A stretch of DNA of 64,000 nucleotides from Dendrophyllia cribrosa (lineage: Eukaryota; Cnidaria; Anthozoa; Scleractinia; Dendrophylliidae), in NCBI GenBank assembly GCA_024195265.1, contig JAJLRJ010000005.1:13763036-13827035 (forward strand). The letters are read 5' to 3'. Position 1 is the first letter of the stretch. Every line of letters starts with the position of its first letter. A program made the translations under genes and the position numbers. Under the pieces are notes generated by a model. That model did no database searches, was not told where the DNA came from, and saw only the letters and a list, made by a program, of their open reading frames with translations. Positions 11,084 to 21,560 of this stretch are shown here, one piece after another.

Positions 11084-11131
<48 letters not shown>
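10869..11131. repeat. TCTA and TA microsatellites
   Basis: TCTA tetramers (10869-10894) run into TA dinucleotides (10894-10925). Further TA runs occur at about 10933-10957 and 11086-11131. A PLE fragment lies between the last two. Confidence 0.95.
10965..11060 (-). mobile_element. PLE end fragment with hammerhead-like motif
   Basis: On the minus strand, CTGAAGA, a stem II of GCCC/GGGC closed by GAA, then GAAAC-GTC gives a near-textbook hammerhead core at 11012-11038. The flanks CTGAAGTTT and the PLE-like 'ACGTTTCGCCCTTCGGGC' phrase fit the terminal repeats of Penelope-like elements, which are known to carry minimal hammerheads. It belongs to a different subfamily from the intact PLE next door. 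Confidence 0.6.
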
Positions 11132-11134
<3 letters not shown>

Positions 11135-11239
11135 CCTTTCACTCCCAAGAGTCCCAAACATCAAAGTTCAAGAAAAGTTTTAAAGTTTTTACGCAGAGGC
11201 AAACTGAACACAAAGTTTAGTTTTATCGACTGAGTCGAT

Positions 11240-11532
11240 AAGGTAAATTGACCACCGTAAAAAGATTCAAATAGCTGACGTTTCGAGCGCTAGCCCTTCG
11301 TCGGAGCGAATCAAGGAATTGTGGGTAGTGTGTGGTTTTATATAGTAAGCGGTGGAGCTACGTTATTGGTGGAAATTTGGTGACGTGAAAAACAAATGTA
11401 GATTAGCTGAATGAAAAGCGTTCGTTGATTCCGTGGGGTTTGAGAGTGCCGATTTGAAAGATGATTTTTTGTTCTAGGTTTTTACGGCTTTCTGTGTTAC
11501 CCTGGTGTAGGGAAAGGCCGCAGATTGTCATG
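11240..11532. repeat. PLE inverted arm, 3' side
   Basis: This arm contains the 3' untranslated end and the last ~43 codons of the PLE frame. It is the inverted counterpart of 13182-13474; equal lengths and the whole compared run match by eye. A hammerhead-like core lies at 11277-11307 (minus): CCGACGA, stem II GGGC/GCTC with loop TAGC, GAAAC-GTC. Confidence 0.92.
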
Positions 11533-13253
11533 TGTTGTTTAGAATGGTTAGTAAGATTAAAATGGCGCGCGACTGGTTTGGATGCGTCTTTGTCATTTTT
11601 TTCAACGTCTCGGAGATGTTCACGAAAACGGTCGCCCAGTCTCCTCCCTGTTTCGCCAATGTATATCTTTTTGCAAAAAGTACATGTAATGCAGTAGATA
11701 ACATTTACGGAGGTGCATGTAAAACGATCAGTGATTTTAATAGATCGTTTGGGTCCTGTTATTTTGTCCGCGTTGTGAATGAAAGGACAAGTGTTACATC
11801 GTGTGCGTGTGCATTTGAAAGTTCCCGGTACATCGTCAGATTTCAGTGCGCTCGTAACTAGAAAGTTGCCTATGTTTTTGTCACGTTTGAATGAAATTAG
11901 TGGGGGTTGTGAAAAAATTCTGCCAGTTTCGGGGTCGTTTTGTAGTAATTTGAAATTTTTTAAAATGATGCTTTTGACTGTGTTGTTGTGTGGGTGGAAA
12001 GTGAGGGTGAATGGAATTCTCTCGTTCTCTTCCTTCTGTGGCGTTTGTAGTGCTGACTGTCTGTCGATCTGTTGTGCACGTTGTTGGCCCGTATTAACAA
12101 CAGAGTCAGGGTACCCACGTTTCTTGAAAAACTGGCACATTTCTTCTGATTTGTTGGAAAAATCAGAGTCATCACTACATAGACGTCGAAGTCTGAGAAA
12201 TTGAGAATACGGAATGGCGTTTTTAACGTGCGATGGATGTGAGGATGAATGTAACAGATAACTGTGGGAATCTGTAGGTTTGTAGTGCACACTTGTGGAT
12301 AAACTGTTACCGTTGATTGAAACATTAATGTCAAGAAAAGCGACTGAGGTTTCGGAAATTTCCCAGGTATATTTTAAAGCTGGATGAAAAGTATTGACAG
12401 AAGTTATGAATTGATTAAGTTCCTCTTTACTGGAAGAGGTAGCGCCAATGCAATCATCGATGTAGCGGCCGTAGAGTTCGGGTTTGGTTCCGTGGTACTG
12501 ATTAAAAAATTTGTCTTCGATGTGGCCTACAAAAAGGTTAGCGTAGCTTGGTCCCATTTTGGTGCCCATGGCGGCTCCATTTACTTGTTTGTAGTAGTTT
12601 TGGGAAAATGAAAAACAGTTAAGTGTCAAAACTAATTCGGCTAAGCGGAGCAGTGTTTCTGAGCTTGGGTTTTGAATGGAGCGCTGGTCGAAAAAATATT
12701 TTAGTGCTTGAAGTCCTTCGTCATTGGGGATGACGGTATATAAAGAGGTAATGTCCATAGTGAAAATTAATTTGTTTTCGCTGGCAAAACTGAAATCCCG
12801 GAAAATTTCGAGTGCGTGATTGGTGTCCTTAATGTACGAGGGTAGTGATTTGACAATGGGGGCCATGATTTTGTCTAAATAGCTAGAAATTAGTTCGGTA
12901 GGACAGCTACAAGCGGAAACAATGGGTCGGCCCGGATTGTTTGGTTTATGAATTTTAGGTTTGAAATAAACGCGTGAGGTTCTAGGAGTAGTGATGATGA
13001 GATTGTTGGCGGTAACTGGTAATTGTTGTTTAGTAATGAGGTCTTGGATAGTTTCTTTGACAATTTTTTGGTTGGTAGAAGTGAGATCTTTATCAACTTT
13101 GGCATAGAAAGCGGTGTCAGAAAGTTGCCGAAAAGCCTCTTGTCGGTAAAGGTCGGTCCGCCAAACAACTACCGCCCCGCCCATGACAATCTGCGGCCTT
13201 TCCCTACACCAGGGTAACACAGAAAGCCGTAAAAACCTAGAACAAAAAATCAT
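11403..13253 (-). CDS. PLE reverse transcriptase with C-terminal GIY-YIG endonuclease, 5'-truncated
   Basis: 616 codons are open without a break. The first 24 residues come from the inverted arm; genuine PLE sequence starts at GGAVVVWRTDLY (near 13181). RT motifs in order are FTMDITSLYTVIP, then GAAMGTKMGPSYANLF, then the catalytic YIDD (in LYGRYIDDCIG), then VAFLDINV. After a cysteine-containing linker (CTRTRCNTCPF), the GIY-YIG domain appears as VIYCITC..CKKIYIGETGRRL with the R..EHL helix. Full-length PLE proteins have a longer N-terminus, so this copy is 5'-truncated and probably cannot act alone. The product would normally copy its RNA at a nicked target. Confidence 0.93.
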   Translation of the reverse strand: MIFCSRFLRLSVLPWCRERPQIVMGGAVVVWRTDLYRQEAFRQLSDTAFYAKVDKDLTSTNQKIVKETIQDLITKQQLPVTANNLIITTPRTSRVYFKPKIHKPNNPGRPIVSACSCPTELISSYLDKIMAPIVKSLPSYIKDTNHALEIFRDFSFASENKLIFTMDITSLYTVIPNDEGLQALKYFFDQRSIQNPSSETLLRLAELVLTLNCFSFSQNYYKQVNGAAMGTKMGPSYANLFVGHIEDKFFNQYHGTKPELYGRYIDDCIGATSSSKEELNQFITSVNTFHPALKYTWEISETSVAFLDINVSINGNSLSTSVHYKPTDSHSYLLHSSSHPSHVKNAIPYSQFLRLRRLCSDDSDFSNKSEEMCQFFKKRGYPDSVVNTGQQRAQQIDRQSALQTPQKEENERIPFTLTFHPHNNTVKSIILKNFKLLQNDPETGRIFSQPPLISFKRDKNIGNFLVTSALKSDDVPGTFKCTRTRCNTCPFIHNADKITGPKRSIKITDRFTCTSVNVIYCITCTFCKKIYIGETGRRLGDRFREHLRDVEKNDKDASKPVARHFNLTNHSKQHMTICGLSLHQGNTESRKNLEQKIIFQIGTLKPHGINERFSFS

Positions 13254-13474
13254 CTTTCAAATCGGCACTCTCAAACCCCACGGAATCAACGAACGCTTTT
13301 CATTCAGCTAATCTACATTTGTTTTTCACGTCACCAAATTTCCACCAATAACGTAGCTCCACCGCTTACTATATAAAACCACACACTACCCACAATTCCT
13401 TGATTCGCTCCGACGAAGGGCTAGCGCTCGAAACGTCAGCTATTTGAATCTTTTTACGGTGGTCAATTTACCTT
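13182..13474. repeat. PLE inverted arm, 5' side
   Basis: This is the inverted copy of 11240-11532. Its plus strand encodes the PLE C-terminal residues (FQIGTLKPHGINERFSFS, stop), followed by the 3' untranslated part with the hammerhead-like core at 13408-13437. It joins the main PLE body at CATGAC (13182). Transcripts crossing both arms could form a long hairpin. Confidence 0.92.
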
Positions 13475-13489
13475 TTGAACACAAAGTTG

Positions 13490-14160
13490 CAAATAACGAA
13501 GAAACTGCCTTCAAAACCCATACTGTTTTCGCGTCTGTTTTTCTTATCTGGCCAGATTCTATGAACTGTGACAATTTTGGAAAATTTCACCGAAGGAAAT
13601 TGAAGAAAATCACAATTAAATGGAAACAAATGGAAAACGCATTTGCTTGGGCAGTTTTAATTCAAGACTGAATCCATAATTTTAACAGAGATGGTTGTAG
13701 AACACTGTTTGACCATTGCTTTTTACATTTTGATAGGTTTTAGTGAACTGGGAGTAAAAAGGAATGTGAAAAACAGCTTCCAAAAAGCAACACTAATGCG
13801 CGTATGGAATCACCTTAAACCCCATCAGTTATCACTTTATATCAATTATCATCAGCTATCAGTTAAACCCCATTCATATTTTGTGTCGAACCTTTATGAA
13901 CTTTTTAAAAAAAGTGTTATTTTTTTCGGTATTATCGTTATTTTCTCGTAAATGTTTTTCCTTGCTAATTTCAGACCAAAAAGGTAAGATCTGTAGACAG
14001 ACTGATACATCCCATTAGCGATACGCTCATTTGGGGCCGGCATACCCTTCGCCAGCTATGTGACTGTTCGAGAAACTGTTTTGCAAGACCACGCCCTTGG
14101 ATATTCTGCACGCACCTGACTTGAGATTTGCGCAAATAAGTAAAACATGAAAGAACAAGA
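13490..14160. other. Non-coding stretch, nothing recognised
   Basis: Two short plus-strand open stretches (13444-13671 and 13691-13951) have no recognisable features. No repeat boundary is visible. Confidence 0.45.
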
Positions 14161-14165
14161 AACAG

Positions 14166-14381
14166 TTATCGATGATTTGTAAACTGAAAGTCTGGTTCAA
14201 AAACGATTCCGTCGTTTTGACCATACCCCGCACCGCAAACCACTTCTTCAGAGCCCTGGACCGACGATACATTTTTAATCCCCTCGGGGGTAAATAAAAG
14301 TGCGATCATATTTTCACGTATGCATGCAGCATCAATCATTACTCTATTATATTCTCCATCATACGTTTCACTTGAGGTCAC
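14166..14381 (-). CDS. Small hypothetical ORF, possibly same locus as 14403-14642
   Basis: 71 codons starting with GTG or entering from a splice. The product has ordinary composition (ENMIALLFTPEGIKNV, then GSEEVVCGAGYGQNDGIVFE) and looks protein-like rather than random. It is in a different frame from the ORF 22 bp upstream. A decayed or two-exon gene is possible; no family was recognised. Confidence 0.3.
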   Translation of the reverse strand: MTSSETYDGEYNRVMIDAACIRENMIALLFTPEGIKNVSSVQGSEEVVCGAGYGQNDGIVFEPDFQFTNHR

Positions 14382-14402
14382 TCATCACCACAGGTTCGGA
14401 AT

Positions 14403-14642
14403 CTAACTTTCATAATCGCTGTCATTACCGATGACCCGGCACTGCGAGCGAGCGTGTTTTAAATCGCTCACGCCGTTCATTGCAAGTTCCGTGCAAAACA
14501 AATGACCGGGGGAAGTAGGAACGATCCTGACACGGACTACTCGATCCCCTATGTGGAGTTCGTAGGCATGTGTTGAGTATGGCTTTAGCTGAAGCTTCTC
14601 AGCTATAACAGTGTGATAGATGCTCAAATCGATGAGAACCAT
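14403..14642 (-). CDS. Small hypothetical ORF or first exon
   Basis: A 79-codon frame starts with an ATG in good context (CCAAAATGG). The product MVLIDLSIYHTVIAEKLQL... has balanced composition and ends in an acidic tail (GNDSDYES). A weak donor-like GTTAGA overlaps the last codons, so it could be an exon rather than a complete gene. The next ORF downstream (14166-14381) is close enough to be part of the same broken or spliced locus. I do not recognise the family. Confidence 0.35.
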   Translation of the reverse strand: MVLIDLSIYHTVIAEKLQLKPYSTHAYELHIGDRVVRVRIVPTSPGHLFCTELAMNGVSDLKHARSQCRVIGNDSDYES

Positions 14643-14762
14643 TTTGGAAAGAAATATTATTCAGAATATCTCAAAAGCAAATTTCCTCTAGCCCTTGCTA
14701 TTCATGGATCAACCCTCAAACCGACAACTCAGAATTAAGTGGTGTCAAATTAACTCCTAAGA

Positions 14763-14870
14763 AGCCGGGGGAGGTGGGGGAGACTCTCATATAAAATTGA
14801 CGGGGATGGTCGTCGGACCAATACCCTAAAAGGTATCAAAAAAATCTCGTTACTTTCAAATGGGAGCCCC

Positions 14871-14908
<38 letters not shown>

Positions 14909-14910
14909 CC
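14763..14910. repeat. Repeat with 'ACTCTCATATAAAATTGACG' and C-run end
   Basis: A block starting GGGGGAGGTGGGGGAGACTC and containing a CATATAAA-TTGACGGGG-TGGTCGTCGGA phrase runs into about 33 C (14873-14905). Related phrases occur at 18668-18740 (ACTCCATATAAATTTGACGA) and near 46036 (ACTCGCACATAAATTGACG). This makes it another dispersed G/C-ended family. Confidence 0.5.
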
Positions 14911-15611
14911 CTCGGGCTGAGGCCTCCAGTTTCTGGATGTATTATCTCACACTTGATATCTTCTGGCTCCTTCCCAAACGAACCGATAAGACCATAAAAA
15001 TAAACGATTCCTTTTATTAAATTCGATGATTAATTAATTCTCGGTTGATTGTTGTTTAATGACTTTGAGATATCAGTAAAGCACGAGAGCTTTTCGGCGA
15101 ACTCTTGCATTGATTTAAAAAAAACTTCTATGAACAGTTCCCAAATTATCCTTTCCACAACTGGTATCACGATCATGTTTTTAAATTAAAGAATTTAGAA
15201 ATACGAAATAACTAATCAAGCAAGGCTTATTGTACAACTGGGATTATGTATATTCTGTCCAATATTTCGTCAGGCACGGCCTGACTTATTTCAGAAACAG
15301 TTCTGTGGTGTGGGTATTCAGAATTGCTAGTCTGAGTCAAGACTGCTATTTTTAATCTTTTCATACTTTCTTCTTGTAAACTAATAAATGATGTCGCAGA
15401 GTACTTAACTCAAGTAATCCGGTGGTTTTAAGAGAAGGGAGGAGGGATTCAAAACTTTGGGACACGTGAGGCAGCCAGACCACTTCTCTTATTATTGCGC
15501 TAGTAATCTGCCAGGACGCTTTTTTGATAGATAATTTTTATAACCCTCAGAAATCATGTGGGTCTTTAGACAACATAGCCATGTACCTTTACTAGTATTA
15601 GTTTTCACTCT

Positions 15612-15856
15612 CCCCCCCCCCCCCCCCCCCCGGAACGATTCATCCTCACTCCACAAACTCACAGGCTCCCTCATTGGGCTCCTGGCTCCCAGTACTGGTG
15701 GGGGCATAGGGCAAGCCGAGAGCGCGTTTATAACCCAGTCCGCTTTATCAATCTTGTTCACAGCCGCCTCTGGCTGTATACGCTGTATACATGTACAGAG
15801 ATGCGGACTCCTTTGCTATTATGTCCGCAGGTTTTAAGCCCGGGGGGGGGGGGGGG
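15612..15856. repeat. Poly-C run (15612-15631) and poly-G run (15842-15856)
   Basis: Opposed homopolymer runs ~210 bp apart, of the type seen at the ends of the G/C-bounded elements, but without the conserved GATGCTCCGCC block. Confidence 0.6.
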
Positions 15857-15879
15857 CTTATCCATTTCTGGAACAAAGT

Positions 15880-17335
15880 ACGCCAGTGATTTCCCTAACC
15901 AGTTTCAAACCTGACCTTTAACATTTCTGCCCTTTTTACGCCAATATGGCGACAATGTATACATTGGAAGTAAGACTAAAAGGCAAAGCATACCCATTTT
16001 CAGATCCCACAATTCGGAAAAATTTCTGTGCCTATTTTCAGACCAAAACGACTCAAAAGCCGTACCTTTTGGAGCCGCACACATAGCTTTACATTTGGCG
16101 TGACTTTACGCTCCTGTTTTACCGTTTCCACAAACAAGGGGTCTGTATGTCAAAAGAATATGTCCACGCCCGTTTGTCAAAATGCAGGAAAGCGTGCCAT
16201 TCTGTTGACATGCTGTGCTTAGTCAATGCATTTGATGAAAAATATTTAAATTGTCACAGTGCCTAGATGATGTTGACGAAAAGCCTCAATATCCTTCCAC
16301 AGGAAATGCATTGCGCTTACCTCGTCATTCTCGCTCCGTTCTCCAAGGGGAGCTCTTCTGAAAGCATTTCATTTCTGCTCGTTCGGTTACCGAGGGCTTA
16401 CTCTAAGCCGCTGATTGAGTTTTGTCAGCAGTGAAAATCGGCCGCGCGCAAATCCCATTTCCTCCAGTCGATATTTGTTTTAATGTTGATTGAGAATATT
16501 ACTTAACACAAGCATCTTGGGTAATCGGATACTTCTTGCACAGGGAATTCAACGGATCGCGGTCAAGATATAAAGCTCCATCGAGTTTGTTGACTTAGCA
16601 CGAAGCCCACATTACGTTGGAACATTCACGTTCTGATAGTACGGGGTGACTCAGAAGCGAGAACGCACAAGCAAAAATTCCAGGTAAGCCCTTCACAATT
16701 GGTACTCAATTTTTCTCTAAACCGGCCTTTCTTTCCTATTCCTAGTCTCAATAAATCTTGGGATGGTATAATGAGTTTTATTCCCCTTAAACGCTTGGTG
16801 TTTAGCGCTCTGTTCCCTGGTAGCATCTGATGAACAAATGTTGCTGTCAAACTGCACTAGTATAAAGGCGATTTAATTTAACAACAACATTACAATAAGC
16901 ATCTTGACGCTAAATAAGTTACGCACGTAGCGCGACCACAGAAGTAACCATGGCGTTTTTTTGTCGCAGAGAAATTCAAGAAAAAGTTGATACAATACAA
17001 TTTAACTGTGTAAAATATCCTATCTCAAATCGATCATATAGCTATTGTTCTCAGCTGAAAAAACAAGCGTAAAATTTCATTTGTCGGATCGATAACTTTG
17101 ATATGTACTTGAATGGTTTTAAATAGCAGAAAATGAAGTCTCTGCTCAGGATATATCAATCAAATCGATTATTTGTGGCTGTTTGGCCGCTCTTAATTGT
17201 GTTGGTTAATTTAATGGTTTACCTCTAAAAATCATTGTAAACAGGAAACATTCAACATCAGCCTTTCACTTTGCTTGCCTGCAGAGCAGTGAAGTGGCTC
17301 TGACTTTTGACTCTCTCGCTGAAATTTGAAAGTGT
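15880..17335. other. Non-coding stretch, nothing recognised
   Basis: AT-rich sequence without convincing ORFs. No repeat boundary was identified. Confidence 0.45.
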
Positions 17336-17339
17336 AACC

Positions 17340-17650
17340 AGACCATTCAAACGAATGCTATCGAGCCGTGCAGTTTCCTGTGCTACTGTTTAAAATGCTG
17401 TGGATGTGATTATCGAAATCAAGTTATTGAGTACTTTCCAGTGGTAAACCGTACTGTTTATAATCTCAACAAAGCGGTTCTAACTTTGAGTCTGTGATTC
17501 AGTAAAAGCTATTGAGCGGTTCTTTCCTGTGGTGCTGTATATTATGCTGTACAAGGTGGTTCTAACTTTTGAATCTGTCGATGTAATCTTAAAGTGTGAC
17601 CATTCCAATGAAATATATTGAGCAGCACTTTCCTGTGGTTCTGTTTGTTT
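17340..17650 (+). repeat. 106-bp dispersed repeat, about 2-3 diverged units
   Basis: Units contain CCATTCAAA-GAATGCTAT, TTTCCTGTG-TGCTGT and GTACAAGGTGGTTCTAACTT, the complement of the arrays at 35.7 and 53.5 kb. The ORF 17618-17938 begins inside this repeat and is not supported. Confidence 0.75.
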
Positions 17651-17659
17651 TCCCATTTT

Positions 17660-18660
17660 CTAATTAAACTTTGGTTAGTCATTGGGGTAGAAAAAGAAAT
17701 TACTTACACGGAAAACTGTCATGTACAGAGGCACGGTAAGCCTAGCCGACACCTGAGTTCTCGGCAGCCGACTGTCGAAAAGCCTGAAAAGCTGTCTCAG
17801 AAAGCGCGGGATAAAAAACAAATCCGCCCTTTCTTTTCCGCAATGGGGATCATTTGTCTGATTTTACCAGTCACGTTGTTTTCTTTCAGTTTAAAAAAGC
17901 GTTTTCAACTCACGGAAATCAGAACGGCTAAAGCTTAGATTCCGCATTGAACAAAAGCCGCCAACTAGAAGGGGCAGAGTTCGCAGTTTCCAGTCGAATG
18001 TTCTAGAAGTTTAAATTGTTTAATCCAGTGTCGCTGACTTATAGTTTTGCTGTAGTGCTGTTCGATATACATGTACTTGTCAGTTTACAATAGAATATAC
18101 TGATGCAGACCAAGTTCTTTGGGCTGTACAGCAGTATTTTAAATCGTGATCAAACTTTACTGTGTTTTATTGGTAGAATATTTATTCGCCTTTTAATTGA
18201 TCCATTATTCGAGCTTTATTTTGTAAGGTCTGGGCCGCATTCTCTTCATACTGCCAGTTTTCTGAAAAGACCTGAATGTCCGTTTTGGCATTAATGCTTC
18301 CGATTAAAGTGTTTGCCAAATTTCTTTGAACGCGTTGTTTGTTATCAAGTGTTAATTAATGGACTCATCGAATGTATCGAATGTTTGTGGTAACGTGTCA
18401 TATTGTGGAGGCATGACCAAAAGGTTTTTGATGACAGCAAAATGGACGTGAATAGTTCGTGGCGCCATCATCAGCGACTTGAAAGATTCCATCGCGGACA
18501 GAAGCTTCCGATAAACATGACCCGGTTCGTACTTCTGAATTGGTCTCCCGATCTCTACGCCACATGAAACGGATCGACTTTAATTGAGGTCATAAAGGAA
18601 CGGACCTTTTTCAAAACAAGGGAATTTAACAATTACACTTCTCCAGACACTTTCAATTTG
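17660..18660. other. Non-coding stretch, nothing recognised
   Basis: No gene or repeat boundary could be supported. Confidence 0.4.
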
Positions 18661-18818
18661 CTCCCGGCAGGGACTCCATATAAATTTGACGAGGAAGATC
18701 GTCGGAAATTTTGAAAGGAACTACTAAAAAGTACCAGAAGCCTGGGTGTGGATCACATTATTTACAAATAAAATGAAAGGCTGATCGAACAGTAAGTAAT
18801 ATATTTTTAACCGATTAA

Positions 18819-18847
18819 TTTCGAACGGCACGGCCGTTCTTCTTCAG
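18819..18847 (-). ncRNA. Hammerhead-like core in a probable PLE scrap
   Basis: On the minus strand, CTGAAGA is followed by AACGGC, loop CGT, GCCGTT (6-bp stem II) and then GAAA. The downstream part (TTAATC) is not a clean stem III. It strongly resembles the motif at 10305-10333 (same CGT loop), which suggests both come from one PLE subfamily. Confidence 0.45.
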
Positions 18848-18994
18848 GGTATAACCGCACTAAAAGAAAAAAAAATAAAGTTAAAGAGGCATATTTATTT
18901 GGCTAAGCACACGTTGTTGCCAGTCCTTGCAGAAGTCTTCGGACACTTGCCTCCCGTAAAAGGTATCACTCTTACGTACCCAAACGACGAATTG

Positions 18995-19380
18995 TGACAC
19001 TGTCCCGGCGAAATAGCAAAAATTCGTTTAGCTTATTTCCAAGTTATATCGCCAAATGCCACCAAATATACAACTTAGTTGGATAAAAAGATTCTATAGA
19101 GCAAAACAAAAGCAGTAGTTTGGAGATAAAGTGCAGGATTGCAAGGATTGAAGTGGATTACAGTTCATGAAATTTGAATTTATAATAATAATATTAACCG
19201 CCTGTCAATAAATCAAACTTGTCATGTTTGTGAAATTTTGACTTTTCCAGCCGTTATTTTGTCTGTTTAGTTCATATATCTTTGCTTCTATCACTTTAAG
19301 CGATGGTTTCTTCCAATTTCAAAATAATAAAGTAAGCTTAAACCAAGCTCCTGGCCATAATCATGAAAACACGATATTTT
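18995..19380 (+). repeat. Repeat family A (~380 bp), copy 1
   Basis: Starts at ACACTGTCCCGGCGAAATAG and contains GCCAAATGCCACCAAATATA, GGATAAAAAGATTCTATAGA, GGAGATAAAGTGCAGGATTG and CTCCTGGCCATAATCATGAA. Related copies are at 28478-28870, 47036-47820 and, inverted, 55045-55400. The terminal CACTGTCCCGGC / GCCGGGACAGTG is an inverted repeat, so it is a MITE-like element. The right end is interrupted by the next element. Confidence 0.75.
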
Positions 19381-19880
19381 AGCCCGGGGGAGTACTCGAC
19401 AAAGTTTTGTACGGGGATGCTCCGCCCCAAGGTCTAAACTGTTACCGTTTCCGTATACCGTTTTTGACAGAAAAGGTACCCCTTTTATGTACCTTTCATT
19501 GAAAATTGTACCCCTTTCATACACCTTTTATTGAAAATGGTACCCCTTTCATATAGCCTTTACGTGCGTCTGTTTGATATATTTTGAAAGGTGCTTTTTA
19601 TAATACTTAAATGGCAGTTTTCCCTACCCTTTTTTATACTTCAACTCGTATTTTCCCTACCCTTTCCTATACTTCGTGAAATCCCTACCCTTTCATACAC
19701 TTCAACTCGTAAAATCCCTACCCTTTCATATACCGCCAGCCTCAAAAGATCTCAAAAAGGTACCACTTTCGGGCGGAGCATCCCCGTATAGCCCATTATA
19801 GGGAGTACCTCCCCCCCCCTCCCCCTCCCCCCCTCCCCCTCCCCCCTCTCCCCCCCTCCCCCCTCCCCCGGGTATTTTAT
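19373..19880. mobile_element. Poly-G/poly-C-ended element, copy with target duplication
   Basis: Core 19381-19872: CCCGGGGGAGTACTCGACAA with ACGGGGATGCTCCGCCCC at the left, GGGCGGAGCATCCCCGTATA and GGGAGTAC at the right, then interrupted C runs ending CCCGGG. The interior repeats (C)CCCTTTCATA(TA/CA)C. TATTTTAG (19375-19382) and TATTTTAT (19873-19880) flank it, a 7-of-8 target duplication. It is inserted in the end of a family A copy. Confidence 0.8.
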
Positions 19881-19884
19881 GGTA

Positions 19885-21350
19885 ATAATAATGATGATGA
19901 TGATAATAAATAACGCAAGCACCTAGCTGGCCGCGGTATATCAGCCGTGACCCAATAATAAGTTACATGTACAATTCTTAAGTGGTATTTGCCGTCGTCA
20001 TTCCATGCCTTCTAGAAAGCAAGTAAGTTGTAATTGACCTCATCCTTTCGGCGGGACTAATCATTTATGTAATCATTTATTTGAATTCCGATCTAGAGCT
20101 TGAAAAAGATCAACTTGGTCTAGGTTAAATAATTCGCATGCATGACGCACAAACGAAACTGATTAAGGCTTTCGTTGTTTTGTTGTTGTTGTTCTAACAA
20201 CACCTGAGACATAGCAATCGTGTTTCTTGTATTTAGCTTTCGGATTTGCCTTATCATAATAAAATACACTTCTTGAGACAAAAAGCACTTCCTTTTGGTA
20301 AATATTTTAATGTAATCTCAATGGCTCGGTTATTAGGTGTCCGATTATCATAGCCTTTGTATTTGTTTTTTGGATTTGTCTAAGCGAATAAGCTGGAAAT
20401 ACTGGTATAAGTTCTCCGAAGGGCACATTTTCCTGTGACAACATCCTGTAAGTTTGAGTTAGTGGTTAACACAGTGTTCGTTCGGCTAGACCATCAAGCT
20501 TTGTATGTTTTTTAGTGGGATTGAAGTCCTTTACTTCGCAGTCTTGAACCACGTACTCTAGAAATCCTATAATGACCTGAAGAGCAATTAGCCTTCCCGG
20601 CTCCGATGCGATCATGCCAAATCCAAAGAAAAACAATTTACAACAATTCCACTGTTTCGTCCGCCACGTTCAGCCGTTCTACAGCGTTTTAGTTACTCTC
20701 TCTCTGAATAAATAAATAAAAACATTTCTGCTTGGACTATTAAGCTAAATCATTATCATTTATCGCTTGATAGTGTTTAACGGTAGTAGCTTGTAGGTGA
20801 TGAAACTTTTCCATCTAAGAAGCTCTATAAGCCCCTTTTTGTGTTGTTATTTGTTATTCATTTTTCCTTTTAATCTTTAAAGTTGGTGTTTTACTCCCAT
20901 AAGAGTCTCAGCTTAAAATTTTGTGTTTGGTTTTCAGATTTGTCTAATGTGCTAAATCATGTAATTTGCCTTCTGAAAGGAATTAAAACTTGAACATCAA
21001 CAAACAAGTCTACAGTTGCGCGGTAATAAACTAAACTTTCCTTGCCAAATGGCGGCAAATGCGGAACATCAAAAGACTGAAAAGGTTTCTGGTATGCATC
21101 TAAAAAAAAGCGCAAAACTTTTCTCCATACAAAATCAATACTTTGTTAAATAAAACGAAGAAAAACTCAAGAAAACTAAGCAACGTTTCTGATATGAGGT
21201 TTAAAATTTTACAGCTCGGAACTTTCAAGGGGTCCACACTCCAATTCATTTATCAAAAGCAGAAACAGGAGCAATTCCGTTTCTTAATCCTTTGAGAGCT
21301 CCTCATTCTGAGAAAAAATCCCATCCAAATTAGCTTAAATGTCAAGCCAA
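19885..21350. other. Non-coding stretch, nothing recognised
   Basis: Starts with a short ATG/ATA microsatellite (19885-19910). Otherwise AT-rich, with no supported gene. Confidence 0.45.
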
Positions 21351-21359
21351 GTTACTAAG

Positions 21360-21560
21360 CAGTACTTTTCTGTGAAATGTTGTTTATCATAATGAACGGA
21401 TGCAACGTGGTTCTAACGTTTGAGTCTGTGCACGAAATCCTAGTGAAAATGTGACCGGATTCAAATGAACGCTACTGAACAATACCTTCCTGTGGTACTG
21501 TTTAATATTCTGTATCAAGTGATTCTATTAACATTTTAAGTCTGTATATAAAAATTAAAT
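21360..21560 (+). repeat. 106-bp dispersed repeat, about 1.5 units
   Basis: Contains ATGTGACCGGATTCAAATGA, ACCTTCCTGTGGTACTGTTT and TGGTTCTAACGTTTGAGTCT, matching the consensus of the tandem arrays. Confidence 0.75.

Larger units (their letters stand above)
11218..13475 (-). mobile_element. Penelope-like element (PLE), recent insertion
   Basis: The element reads on the minus strand. It contains one long RT/GIY-YIG frame and is flanked by TGAACACAAAGTT on both sides (11205-11217 and 13476-13488), a 13-bp target duplication. A 293-bp arm at the 3' side (11240-11532) is repeated in inverted orientation at the 5' side (13182-13474). By eye the arms look identical, which suggests a recent event. 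The 3' tip (11218-11239) contains a TATCGACT/AGTCGATA hairpin. Inverted partial copies joined to the 5' end are a known PLE habit. Confidence 0.95.

Noticed and set aside
11461..12611. Plus-strand ORFs over the PLE
   Set aside because: Antisense shadows of the RT/GIY-YIG frame or of the inverted arm.
17618..17938. 106-codon plus-strand ORF
   Set aside because: It begins inside the 106-bp repeat and has no recognisable domain, splice context or start-site support.
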